Assembly: GCA_029858845.1 (NCBI GenBank)
Contig: JAOUEG010000152.1
Span: 1 to 5,174, forward strand
Source: Chloroflexota bacterium
Lineage (GTDB): Bacteria > Chloroflexota > Limnocylindria > Limnocylindrales > CSP1-4
Length of the DNA: 5,174 nucleotides
Direction of reading: 5' to 3'
In this document: positions 1 through 5,174 of the stretch, in pieces
Numbering within the stretch: position 1 is the stretch's first letter
Layout: each line of letters starts with the position of its first letter
Position numbers and translations under genes: made by a program
The notes under the pieces: model-generated
What the model was told of the DNA's origin: nothing
What the model saw: only the letters and a program-made list of their open reading frames with translations
Databases searched by the model: none

Positions 1-174
1 GGCCAGCGGCCGGCCGTCCCGGTCGAGGCCCGTGACACCGAGCAGGCGCAGCATCGCCCGTTCCTGGCCGATCGTGGTGGAGGCCCGGGCGCGTCCGCCC
101 CACGCGCCGGCCAGCGATTCGGCTCGCTGGACGAGCTCGTCGAGTCGGGCGAATGCCGAACCGCCGCTCGTCAT
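1..174 (-). CDS. kamD: Lysine 5,6-aminomutase alpha subunit, N-terminal fragment
   Basis: This gene is cut by the left edge, so only its first 58 codons are visible. Lysine 5,6-aminomutase moves the terminal amino group of D-lysine or beta-lysine using adenosylcobalamin and PLP, in the cytoplasm; the alpha subunit forms the TIM barrel and is usually about 500 residues long. The visible N-terminus is a helical stretch (residues 8-30) followed by STTIGQERAMLRLLGVTGLD (32-51). This resembles the family's early conserved segment of the type TTV-x-ER-x-x-x-RLLG-x-x-G-x-D, as in clostridial KamD. The ATG at 174 overlaps the TGA of dppA as ATGA, with no strong ribosome-binding site, which points to translational coupling. 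The beta subunit and any reactivase would lie further left. The family call comes from a short fragment recognised from memory, so a related aminomutase such as ornithine 4,5-aminomutase is not excluded. Confidence 0.7.
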   Translation of the reverse strand, partial: MTSGGSAFARLDELVQRAESLAGAWGGRARASTTIGQERAMLRLLGVTGLDRDGRPLA

Positions 175-1037
175 TCGACGGAACCGGCCAGGCGAATGCC
201 GGCGAGGAAGGCCCGGAACGCGACGACCGGGTCATCCGACATGAAGCGCACCCCGCGATCCCCGACCCGCTCGGCGCCCGGGAGGATCGCAGCGTGATCC
301 GCGACGACACCGCGCGCGTACTCGACCTCGATCACGATCGGTCGTTCCAGCTCCAGCGTCCGCAGCGGACCGCCGGGAACGTCCCGACCCGATGCGCTCG
401 CCGCCGCCCGCTCGACCGCCCGCTGCGCCCCGGCTCGAACCCGCTCGCACGCCACGCTCGGATGGACCGACGACGCACTGTTGGTGCCATCCGCGGTCTT
501 CACCACGACCCGCTCGGCCCACGGCAGCCAGCCGGCCACCTCCTCGGCAAGGGCATCGTCCCCGGCGACCAGGCCGACGGGGATCCCCCATGCACCGAGC
601 ACCAGCGCATTCAGGCCGTACTCGCCGGTCGGTCGGCCGGCCAGGCGGGTCTCGACCGGGGCGCTGCTGTAGGTGTGCGCGATCGTCCCGGTCGGGTGGC
701 CGGCTCTCGCGTGGTAGCCGACGAACAGGGCGACGTCGAAGCTCGGACCTCCGTCCGGCCCCGGCATCGCCCCCGCGACCATCGACCATGCCTTCTGGCC
801 CTGCAGGACGCGAGCCGCCGGATGGAGATCGGCCGGCAGGAGGTTGTACATGTTCCAGTGGCTGTCGTTGACCAGGATGTCCGTCGCCCCGCCGTCGAGG
901 GCACCCTCGATGGCCCCGTTCGTCTCCCCCACCATGAGGGCGACGGAGGCCCCGTAGCGGACGTCCTTGGGATCGGTCGGACGCGGGTGACTGACCCCGC
1001 CGATCCCCTCCATGTCCACGCTGATGTAGACCCTCAC
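171..1037 (-). CDS. dppA: M55-family zinc D-aminopeptidase (DppA-like)
   Basis: The product has 288 residues; Bacillus subtilis DppA has 274. M55 enzymes are cytoplasmic, binuclear-zinc aminopeptidases, in the best-known case cleaving D-Ala-D-Ala and D-Ala-Gly-Gly. All expected ligands are visible at nearly the same numbering as DppA: D8 and E10 in SVDMEGIGGV, H60 in VNDSH, H109 in GYHARAG and E139 in GEYGLNA. H121 (IAHTYSS) matches the proposed catalytic His115. The start is GTG at 1037, because VRVYISVDMEG is the conserved family N-terminus and an AGGA lies 6 nt upstream. The frame stays open further upstream to about 1571, but that part overlaps MoaE and is a shadow. The gene follows moaDE after 16 nt and its TGA overlaps the kamD ATG. 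Substrate specificity cannot be read from sequence. The family call is firm; D-peptides as substrate are inferred from the family. Confidence 0.93.
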   Translation of the reverse strand: MRVYISVDMEGIGGVSHPRPTDPKDVRYGASVALMVGETNGAIEGALDGGATDILVNDSHWNMYNLLPADLHPAARVLQGQKAWSMVAGAMPGPDGGPSFDVALFVGYHARAGHPTGTIAHTYSSAPVETRLAGRPTGEYGLNALVLGAWGIPVGLVAGDDALAEEVAGWLPWAERVVVKTADGTNSASSVHPSVACERVRAGAQRAVERAAASASGRDVPGGPLRTLELERPIVIEVEYARGVVADHAAILPGAERVGDRGVRFMSDDPVVAFRAFLAGIRLAGSVE

Positions 1038-1073
1038 GATGCGTCCTGCCCTGTCACGATGCGTCCTCGCGTG
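1034..1073. repeat. Imperfect 20-bp tandem duplication at the moaDE-dppA junction
   Basis: Two 20-bp units, 1034-1053 and 1054-1073, match at 17 of 20 positions. The first 14 bases (tcacgatgcgtcct) are identical. On the coding strand each copy carries AGGA, six bases, then GTGA. In the upstream copy this is the end of MoaDE (Asp-Ala-Ser-stop). In the downstream copy it is the ribosome-binding site and GTG start of dppA. Confidence 0.85.
1044..1047 (-). promoter_or_regulatory. Ribosome-binding site of dppA
   Basis: AGGA lies on the minus strand with 6 nt to the GTG at 1037. It supports this GTG as the dppA start against the longer open frame. The same AGGA-6 nt-GTG signal occurs 20 bp upstream in the duplicated copy. 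Initiation there would give a 7-residue peptide ending in a TGA that overlaps the dppA GTG. Confidence 0.6.
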
Positions 1074-1812
1074 GTCCGGAGCGCGCCGGGTGCCCGATCC
1101 AGACGTGGCCGTCGGCGAACGACTCCGCCTTCCAGATGGGCGCCCGGGCCTTCGTCTCGTCGATGGCATAGCGGGCTGCCTCGAACGCCGCGTCACGATG
1201 GGCCGCCACAGCCACGACCGCGATCGATGCCTCGCCGAGCGGCACGATGCCGGATCGGTGGACGATGGCCAGCCGCTCGACGCCGAACCGCGCTGCGATC
1301 TCATCGGCGATCGCATCGAGGACGGCCACGGCCATCGGCTCATGCGCCTCGTATTCGAGCGCCTCCACGGCTCGACCAGCATGGCGGGCGGCCTCCGCCT
1401 CCTGACCGGGAGCGGGCGTGCCCGGGGTGATGCGGGTCCGGCCCAGGAACCCGACCACCGCCCCGTCCCCCGGCGTGGCCAGTCGATCCGTGAGCTCGGC
1501 CAGGATCCCCGAATCGAATGGTGCCTCGCGGATCTCGACGACACGCCGCCGCTCGGGTCCATCGCCGGCACCGCCAGAAACGGGTGGGATCATCGCCACC
1601 TCATCGCCGTCGGCAAGGACCGTCGAGGCGTCGGCGTAGGCGGCGTTGCGCGCGAACCGGACGGAGTCGCGTCCGGGCGCGATCGCCGGATGGAGCGCCA
1701 CCAGTGCGTCCCAGGCAGCGGCGATATCGGAGCCGTCGGGGAGGTCGAGCGCCACCTCGCGCGTGCCCGCAAGCTCGCGCTGGATGGCGAACAACCGGAT
1801 CCGGATGCGCAT
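1054..1812 (-). CDS. moaDE: MoaD-MoaE fusion, molybdopterin synthase
   Basis: The product has 252 residues and carries both subunits of molybdopterin synthase, the cytoplasmic enzyme that converts cyclic pyranopterin monophosphate to molybdopterin. Residues 1-81 are a MoaD ubiquitin-like fold, from MRIRIRLFA to IPPVSGG, with the Gly-Gly that must carry the thiocarboxylate at 80-81. After a short linker, residues 90-252 are MoaE: GFLGRTR (121-127), ALEYEAH (151-157), IVHRSG (183-188), AHRDAAFEA (204-212) and KARAPIWKAE (221-230). The last contains the two active-site lysines K221 and K228, equivalent to E. coli K119 and K126. The loop after residue 127 is longer than in E. coli. The ATG at 1812 sits 5 nt after the methyltransferase stop, with a GAGGGGG-type ribosome-binding site just inside that gene. 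Fusions of this kind are known (mycobacterial MoaX, Deinococcus DR2607) and are cleaved after Gly-Gly. No other molybdenum-cofactor gene is in the window. Confidence 0.93.
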   Translation of the reverse strand: MRIRIRLFAIQRELAGTREVALDLPDGSDIAAAWDALVALHPAIAPGRDSVRFARNAAYADASTVLADGDEVAMIPPVSGGAGDGPERRRVVEIREAPFDSGILAELTDRLATPGDGAVVGFLGRTRITPGTPAPGQEAEAARHAGRAVEALEYEAHEPMAVAVLDAIADEIAARFGVERLAIVHRSGIVPLGEASIAVVAVAAHRDAAFEAARYAIDETKARAPIWKAESFADGHVWIGHPARSGPREDAS

Positions 1813-1817
1813 GGCGA

Positions 1818-2504
1818 TCAGACCCCCTCGCCGCCGCCCCGCCAGGCAGCCAGCAGCAGGCCGTCGCCCAGCGGAAGGATGGTGGCCGTGAACCGACCGT
1901 CGCTCATGACCCGCTCGCAGAACGCTCGCAGGGCGACCGTGACGCGGTCCCCGTCGGCGGCCGGTCGCGAACCGGAGACACGACCGCTCCACAGGACATT
2001 GTCCGCCACGACGAGGGCGCCGCGGGCGAGGCGCCCGCCGGCGGTCAATTCGTCCAGGTAGGCGCCGTATTCGTCCTTGAGCGCATCGATGAACGCCAGG
2101 TCGAAGGGTCCGGCGAGGGCAGGGTCCGCGGCCGCAAAAGCCGTGAGCGCCGGCGCCGAGACCTGGGTGATCCGCCCATCCGCGATCCCCGCCTCCCGCC
2201 ACCAGCGGCGGGCGGCTGCGGTGCGTTCCGTGTCCGGATCGACGGTGACGATCGTCCCGTCGGCAGGCTGGCCGAGGGCCATCCACAGCGTCGAGTAGCC
2301 GTAGGCGGTCCCCACTTCGACGATCCGTCGCCGGTCGGCGGCCAACGCGCTGAGGACGCGGCCCGTGTGGCGGTCGACGATCGGGATGCCGGCGGGAGCG
2401 GCGGCGGCTTCGATCGCCCCCAGAGCAGGGTCGATCGCGGCGGAGGCGGACTCGATCCAGTCGAGATCGATCGCATCCGGCAGCCACGCGCGGTCCGCCT
2501 TCAT
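1818..2504 (-). CDS. Cation-dependent SAM O-methyltransferase (COMT/Methyltransf_3 type)
   Basis: The product has 228 residues, the normal length for this soluble family, with a Rossmann-like class I methyltransferase fold. It transfers methyl from S-adenosylmethionine to a hydroxyl, typically of a catechol, using a divalent metal. Visible motifs are the SAM-binding loop VEVGTAYGYSTLWMA (62-76), the acidic end of strand 2 in TVDPD (87-91), FDLAFIDALKDEY (134-146) and VVADNVLWSGRV (165-176). The expected metal ligands are D140, D168 and N169, and K143 is the usual catalytic lysine position. The ATG at 2504 overlaps the stop of the upstream membrane-protein gene (ATGA), so coupled translation is likely. 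Members of this family include small-molecule methyltransferases and TrmR/YrrM, which methylates 5-hydroxyuridine in tRNA. The sequence does not decide between them, so no symbol is given. Confidence 0.9.
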   Translation of the reverse strand: MKADRAWLPDAIDLDWIESASAAIDPALGAIEAAAAPAGIPIVDRHTGRVLSALAADRRRIVEVGTAYGYSTLWMALGQPADGTIVTVDPDTERTAAARRWWREAGIADGRITQVSAPALTAFAAADPALAGPFDLAFIDALKDEYGAYLDELTAGGRLARGALVVADNVLWSGRVSGSRPAADGDRVTVALRAFCERVMSDGRFTATILPLGDGLLLAAWRGGGEGV

Positions 2505-3340
2505 ACGAGCAGTCCCGCGCCGAAGTAGAGACCGGCCGCCAGGATGGTCCCGGCCGCGATCGTCCCGACGTTGATGTAGAGCAGGCCCGTGGCGGACTCC
2601 ATCGAACGCGTCTGCGCGGTCTTGACGGCAGCCACCGAGACGACGAGCGGGAAGATCAGGCCGACGATGAGGCGCAGCCAGACGAACAGCGCCCACTCGC
2701 CGGTCAGCGCGCTGAACGGCGCGCCGCCGGCCGGGCCGGCGGACGTCATCGCCCACACGACGAACAGGACCACCTGCGTGGCGACGACGACGACGAGGAC
2801 CCGCGACAGCAGGATGAGGGGCGCCTCCGGCAGCTTGGGCGTGACCAGGTACCAGTGGCCGAGGATCATCGCCGCGAAGACCCCGCCGGTGGCCGCGCTG
2901 ACCGCGGCCAGTTCGACCAGCAGGGCAGCCGTACCCAGCGATCCCCCACCCCAGGCGAATGACCCGAAGATGAGCGTCAGCGCCCCAGTCGCCACCGCCG
3001 CGAGTTCGATCAATCGCGCCCAGGACGGTCGCACCCGGCCCACGACGAGAGCGACGGTCGCGAAGGCCACGAAGCCGATCAGCGCAGCACGGCGAGGGTC
3101 GTCCCAGGCAGCATCGAGCGTGACCGGCGAATCGCCGAGCGTGGATGGCAGGGCGCCGTCGCTGAGCCAGGCCAGGAGCCCGAACGCGATGGCACACGCG
3201 GTCGTGAAGGCCAGGAAGCCGCGGGTGGCGCCGGTCCGGCGACGAAGCAGGATGACGGCCGCGTAGGACCCCAGCGCCAGCCCGGTCAGCACGGTCCAGT
3301 TGATGAAGGCAAGGTTCTGGGCGATCTGCGTGGCTGGCAC
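2501..3340 (-). CDS. Unknown polytopic membrane protein, about 8 TM segments
   Basis: I do not recognise this 279-residue protein. Hydrophobic segments lie at roughly 12-32, 40-60, 84-102, 108-128, 136-160, 175-198, 216-238 and 250-275, so about eight membrane spans. A soluble loop of about 23 residues (61-83, acidic at its end, DAAWDDPRR) sits between spans 2 and 3. Distinctive polar patches near the membrane are GHWYLVTPKLPEAPL (161-175) after span 5, WLRL (221-224) in span 7 and KTAQTRSMESATGLLYINVG (240-259) leading into span 8. No transporter, NrfD, cytochrome or protease signature is obvious. The start is GTG at 3340. No Shine-Dalgarno precedes it, and a TACACT element ends 6 nt upstream, so the message may be leaderless. 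It is the first gene of the operon and overlaps the methyltransferase by 4 nt. That it is a real gene is well supported by the long hydrophobic pattern and the overlap; its function is unknown. Confidence 0.85.
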   Translation of the reverse strand: MPATQIAQNLAFINWTVLTGLALGSYAAVILLRRRTGATRGFLAFTTACAIAFGLLAWLSDGALPSTLGDSPVTLDAAWDDPRRAALIGFVAFATVALVVGRVRPSWARLIELAAVATGALTLIFGSFAWGGGSLGTAALLVELAAVSAATGGVFAAMILGHWYLVTPKLPEAPLILLSRVLVVVVATQVVLFVVWAMTSAGPAGGAPFSALTGEWALFVWLRLIVGLIFPLVVSVAAVKTAQTRSMESATGLLYINVGTIAAGTILAAGLYFGAGLLV

Positions 3341-3346
3341 GTCGCG

Positions 3347-3352
3347 AGTGTA
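3347..3352 (-). promoter_or_regulatory. Putative -10 element of the minus-strand operon
   Basis: TACACT on the minus strand keeps the important TA...T positions of a sigma-70-type -10 box. It is separated by 6 nt from the GTG at 3340, so transcription would begin at or next to the start codon. I see no convincing -35 at 16-19 bp. Start-site mapping would decide this. Confidence 0.4.
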
Positions 3353-3362
3353 GCCCTGCGAC

Positions 3363-3368
3363 TAGCAT
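3363..3368 (+). promoter_or_regulatory. Putative -10 element of the MBL-fold hydrolase gene
   Basis: TAGCAT lies in the short divergent region and would give a start near 3375, about 15 nt before the ATG and ahead of the ribosome-binding site. No clear -35 is visible. It is 10 bp from the opposing -10 element, so the two promoters, if real, overlap and may compete. Confidence 0.3.
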
Positions 3369-3378
3369 CTACGGGACT

Positions 3379-3384
3379 GGAGGT
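3379..3384 (+). promoter_or_regulatory. Ribosome-binding site of the MBL-fold hydrolase
   Basis: GGAGGT with 5 nt spacing to the ATG at 3390 is close to the ideal Shine-Dalgarno sequence and fixes the start of this gene. Confidence 0.8.
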
Positions 3385-3389
3385 GCTGC

Positions 3390-4133
3390 ATGGGCGTACC
3401 GAGCGACGCGACCATCACCTGGTATGGACACGCCTGCGTGGAGATCCGGCTCGATGACGGGCGGACGGTCCTCATCGACCCGTGGTTCGGGAACCCGTCG
3501 AGTCCCAAGTCCGCGGACGAGGTGACGGCCTGCGACCTGCTCCTCGTCACGCACGGACACGGCGATCACCTCGGCGATGCCGTAGCGCTCGCCGCCCGCC
3601 TCCGGCCTGCCTGGCCGGGGATCCACGACATGTGCCTGTGGATCGCCCGCCAGCTGCCCGGCGGATCGGAACAGGTCATCGGCATGAACAAGGGCGGGAC
3701 GGTGGAGGCCGCCGGCATGCGGGTCACCATGACGCACGCGGATCACTCCGCGGGCGACTGGAATGCGGGCGGCGAGACGACCCTCTACCTCGGCGAGGCC
3801 GCGGGATTCGTCGTGGAACTGCCCTCCGGCTACCGGATCTACCACGCCGGCGACACGGCGGTGTTCGGCGACATGGCCCTGATCCGCGACCTCCATCATC
3901 CGGACCTGGCCATGCTGCCGATCGGCGGGCACTACACCATGGATCCTGTCGGCGCCGCCCTGGCGGTGGAGCTGCTCGGCGTGCGTGACGTCATGCCCAT
4001 CCATTACGGGACGTTCCCGATCCTCGCCGGCACGCCGGATCAGCTGCGGGACGCCCTCGTCGATCGGGGCCTGGTCGACGTCACCGTCCACGACCCGGCG
4101 CCGGGCGGATCGATCGCGAGGGCGTCCGGCTGA
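3390..4133 (+). CDS. Metallo-beta-lactamase-fold hydrolase, UPF0173 type
   Basis: The product has 247 residues, slightly longer than the usual 225-230 of UPF0173 metal-dependent hydrolases (Bacillus YtkL, Thermotoga TM1162 relatives). These are cytoplasmic MBL-fold proteins of unsettled substrate. The N-terminus TITWYGHACVEI (8-19) and VLIDPWFGNP (27-36) are typical of the family. Metal ligands are visible as THGHGDH (H55, H57, D59, H60), H116 or H119 in MTHADHS, D155 in YHAGDT and H205 in MPIHYGTFP. H181 in GGHYTMD is also a conserved family position. There is no signal peptide or membrane segment. The gene stands alone on the plus strand, divergent from the operon and convergent with the next gene. 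No ribonuclease or lactonase-specific features stand out. The family call is strong and the biological substrate is unknown. Confidence 0.92.
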   Translation: MGVPSDATITWYGHACVEIRLDDGRTVLIDPWFGNPSSPKSADEVTACDLLLVTHGHGDHLGDAVALAARLRPAWPGIHDMCLWIARQLPGGSEQVIGMNKGGTVEAAGMRVTMTHADHSAGDWNAGGETTLYLGEAAGFVVELPSGYRIYHAGDTAVFGDMALIRDLHHPDLAMLPIGGHYTMDPVGAALAVELLGVRDVMPIHYGTFPILAGTPDQLRDALVDRGLVDVTVHDPAPGGSIARASG

Positions 4134-4145
4134 TCCACGCGGGAA

Positions 4146-4163
4146 CGGACTGCCCGGCGTCCG
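4146..4163. terminator. Weak hairpin between convergent genes
   Basis: In the 31-bp gap 4134-4164, CGGAC (4146-4150) can pair with GTCCG (4159-4163) across an 8-nt loop. The stem is short and no T-run follows on either strand, so it is only a candidate for a bidirectional terminator. Confidence 0.22.
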
Positions 4164-4164
4164 G

Positions 4165-5174
4165 TCAGGGCTCGATCGTCAAAGGCGGCCCGAAGTAGAC
4201 CTCGTCGATCCACGTCGTGATCGCCGAGCGCCCCAGACCGAATTCGATGACGGCATCGGCGTCGGAGATCGGGGCGGTGAAGACGAAGCTCGACGTGGAC
4301 CACGCTCGATTCGCGGCGGCGACACGGGTCAGATAGGTATCGCCCGCCTGCGATGAGACCTGCACCCGGATGTCGCGTGGCGCGCCCGAGCGCAGCGATA
4401 CCCGGATCGCGTACCGGGCCCCGGCCTCGAGCCGCATCCCGGACTGCCGCAGGACGATCCCGGCATAGGCCGGGCTCTGTGCCTGGATCTCCACCCTTGC
4501 CGCCAGGGCTCCCGCGGCAACCGACTCCGTTTCGGCATCGAGCGTGGCGCGCGCCCCGGCCGCAAGTCGCAGCGACCAGGGAGGCCCGACACCCTCCTCG
4601 AACCCGCCGTTGACGACCTGGGACGGCCCGACAGGGGCGATGCTCGGCGATGACGGCGATGGTTCGATCGACGGCGTCGGGGACGGTCCAGCGGACGGCG
4701 CGCCCGATGGCGTGACCGATGGCGGCGCCACGCTCGGGGACGGGGACGATGCCCCGGATCGCAGGCGTATCAGCTCGTCCTGCAGTGCAGGAAGCTCGGC
4801 CAGCTGCTCGACGAGTTGCTGCGCACCCAGACGGAACGCGGGCGCATTCGTGATCGACGCCCGCAACGTCCTGTTCGCGATCTCCCGCAGCGACTCGTAC
4901 AGGACGCCCAGGCGCTCCGCCAGATCCGCCGCTGATGGACCCGGTGCGAGGGCGGACAGTGCATCGCTCCCGAACCGGGCCGAACCATTCAGCTCGCGGA
5001 TCACGGTCGAGACATCTGCCGTCCGGAACGGCGTGTGGTCGAGCTCCAGCGCGAGCCGCTCCCCGGAACGATCGAGTTGCTGGTTGACGACGATGAGGAG
5101 ATCGGCCACGGCGACATCGATCAGGGGCGTGGCCCGCGGGGACGGCGCGGTCGTTCCGGTCGGCGCCGGAGAGC
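4165..5174 (-). CDS. Pro/Ser-rich linker protein with C-terminal CBM4/9-like domain, 5' end missing
   Basis: A GTG at 5109 would give 314 residues, but the frame continues upstream without a stop to the window edge. The 21 extra codons encode a Pro/Thr/Ala-rich stretch (SPAPTGTTAPSPRATPLIDV), so the true start is beyond the window. Numbered from that GTG, residues 1-117 are mostly helical with repeated LAERL, LVEQLAEL and LQDELIRL patterns. Residues 118-165 are a low-complexity linker of Pro, Ser, Ala and Thr. Residues 166-314 look like a CBM4/9-type galactose-binding beta-sandwich: VNGGFEEG then PWSL (166-180), a GALAARVE strand, the LRQSGMRLEAGARYAIRVSLRSG block (220-242), a W-STSSFVFTAP block (270-280), and a closing TTWIDEVYFGPP (298-309). 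Extended Pro/Ser linkers joined to a sugar-binding-like module suggest a surface or secreted protein. I see no catalytic domain in the visible part. The ligand is unknown and the signal peptide or lipobox, if any, is outside. Confidence 0.82.
   Translation of the reverse strand, partial: SPAPTGTTAPSPRATPLIDVAVADLLIVVNQQLDRSGERLALELDHTPFRTADVSTVIRELNGSARFGSDALSALAPGPSAADLAERLGVLYESLREIANRTLRASITNAPAFRLGAQQLVEQLAELPALQDELIRLRSGASSPSPSVAPPSVTPSGAPSAGPSPTPSIEPSPSSPSIAPVGPSQVVNGGFEEGVGPPWSLRLAAGARATLDAETESVAAGALAARVEIQAQSPAYAGIVLRQSGMRLEAGARYAIRVSLRSGAPRDIRVQVSSQAGDTYLTRVAAANRAWSTSSFVFTAPISDADAVIEFGLGRSAITTWIDEVYFGPPLTIEP
4615..4758 (-). repeat. Low-complexity Pro/Ser linker in the CBM protein
   Basis: This segment encodes 48 residues dominated by Pro, Ser, Ala and Thr in short PS, SPS and PSP units. 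The plus strand shows irregular repeats of gatggc/gacggc and ggcgat-like hexamers. It is an extended flexible spacer between the helical domain and the beta-sandwich, and may be variable in length between strains. Confidence 0.8.

Noticed and set aside
153..1430. Plus-strand open frame of 425 codons across dppA and moaE
   Set aside because: It is antisense to two genes with intact catalytic motifs. Its translation is Arg/Pro/Ala-rich with no domain, which is typical of GC-rich shadow frames.
1038..1571. Upstream extension of the dppA frame to 1571, giving 466 codons
   Set aside because: The extra 178 residues overlap MoaE in another frame and look random. The conserved M55 N-terminus and the AGGA site place the start at 1037.
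1813..2487. Upstream extension of the moaDE frame to 2487, giving 477 codons
   Set aside because: This part overlaps the methyltransferase and is Arg-rich noise. MoaD begins naturally at the ATG at 1812 behind a good ribosome-binding site.
1518..2528. Plus-strand open frame of 336 codons
   Set aside because: It is antisense to moaDE and the methyltransferase, with Arg/Gly/Pro-biased composition and no recognisable fold.
2505..3368. Minus-strand open frame running through the membrane-protein region in another frame
   Set aside because: It reads as Arg/Gly/Pro-rich sequence, while the overlapping frame gives eight clean hydrophobic spans.
3369..4091. Minus-strand open frame of 240 codons, antisense to the MBL-fold gene
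   Set aside because: The plus strand has the full HxHxDH motif and a strong ribosome-binding site. The antisense product is His/Arg/Asp-rich, as expected from codon mirror effects.
3985..4356. Plus-strand open frame spanning the 3' end of the MBL-fold gene and the CBM gene
   Set aside because: It crosses two real convergent genes and has no start signal or domain.
1..5174. CRISPR array, insertion sequence, tRNA or rRNA, riboswitch, defence genes
   Set aside because: I saw no regularly spaced repeats, terminal inverted repeats with a transposase, RNA-gene signatures or nuclease/toxin motifs. Nearly all bases are coding, and no non-coding stretch exceeds 50 bp.

Overview
The window is GC-rich (visibly near 70%), gene-dense bacterial DNA. 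It uses GTG as well as ATG starts, has 4-base stop/start overlaps, and encodes an exported-type protein with Pro/Ser-rich linkers. This style fits an uncultured Chloroflexota (Limnocylindria/Ellin6529-like) or an actinobacterium. That assignment is an impression from base composition and protein style, because no marker gene is present.

Layout. Positions 1-3340 hold a five-gene minus-strand operon. In transcription order it reads: an unknown 8-TM membrane protein (3340->2501), a cation-dependent SAM O-methyltransferase (2504->1818), a MoaD-MoaE fusion molybdopterin synthase (1812->1054), an M55/DppA-type zinc D-aminopeptidase (1037->171), and the first 58 residues of a lysine 5,6-aminomutase alpha subunit (174-> left edge). 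Two of the four junctions are ATGA overlaps and the other gaps are 5 and 16 nt, so one mRNA is expected. A 49-bp divergent region (3341-3389) separates this operon from a plus-strand UPF0173-type metallo-beta-lactamase-fold hydrolase (3390-4133). Convergent to that gene lies the 3' part of a gene (4165->5174, cut by the right edge). It encodes a protein with Pro/Ser-rich linkers, a helical domain and a C-terminal CBM4/9-like beta-sandwich.

Function. The metabolic logic is clearest at the operon's distal end. The D-aminopeptidase could release D-amino acids from peptides, and the B12/PLP-dependent aminomutase could ferment or isomerise lysine. The MoaD-MoaE fusion makes molybdopterin and has no other molybdenum-cofactor gene beside it here. 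The first two genes have no obvious link to that chemistry.

I did not find a defence system, mobile element, CRISPR array or RNA gene. The points most worth a second look are a 20-bp tandem duplication that appears to have split an ancestral GTGA overlap between moaDE and dppA, the uncleaved MoaD-GG-MoaE fusion, the dppA-kamD coupling, the likely leaderless GTG start of the operon, and the unknown membrane protein at the head of the operon.
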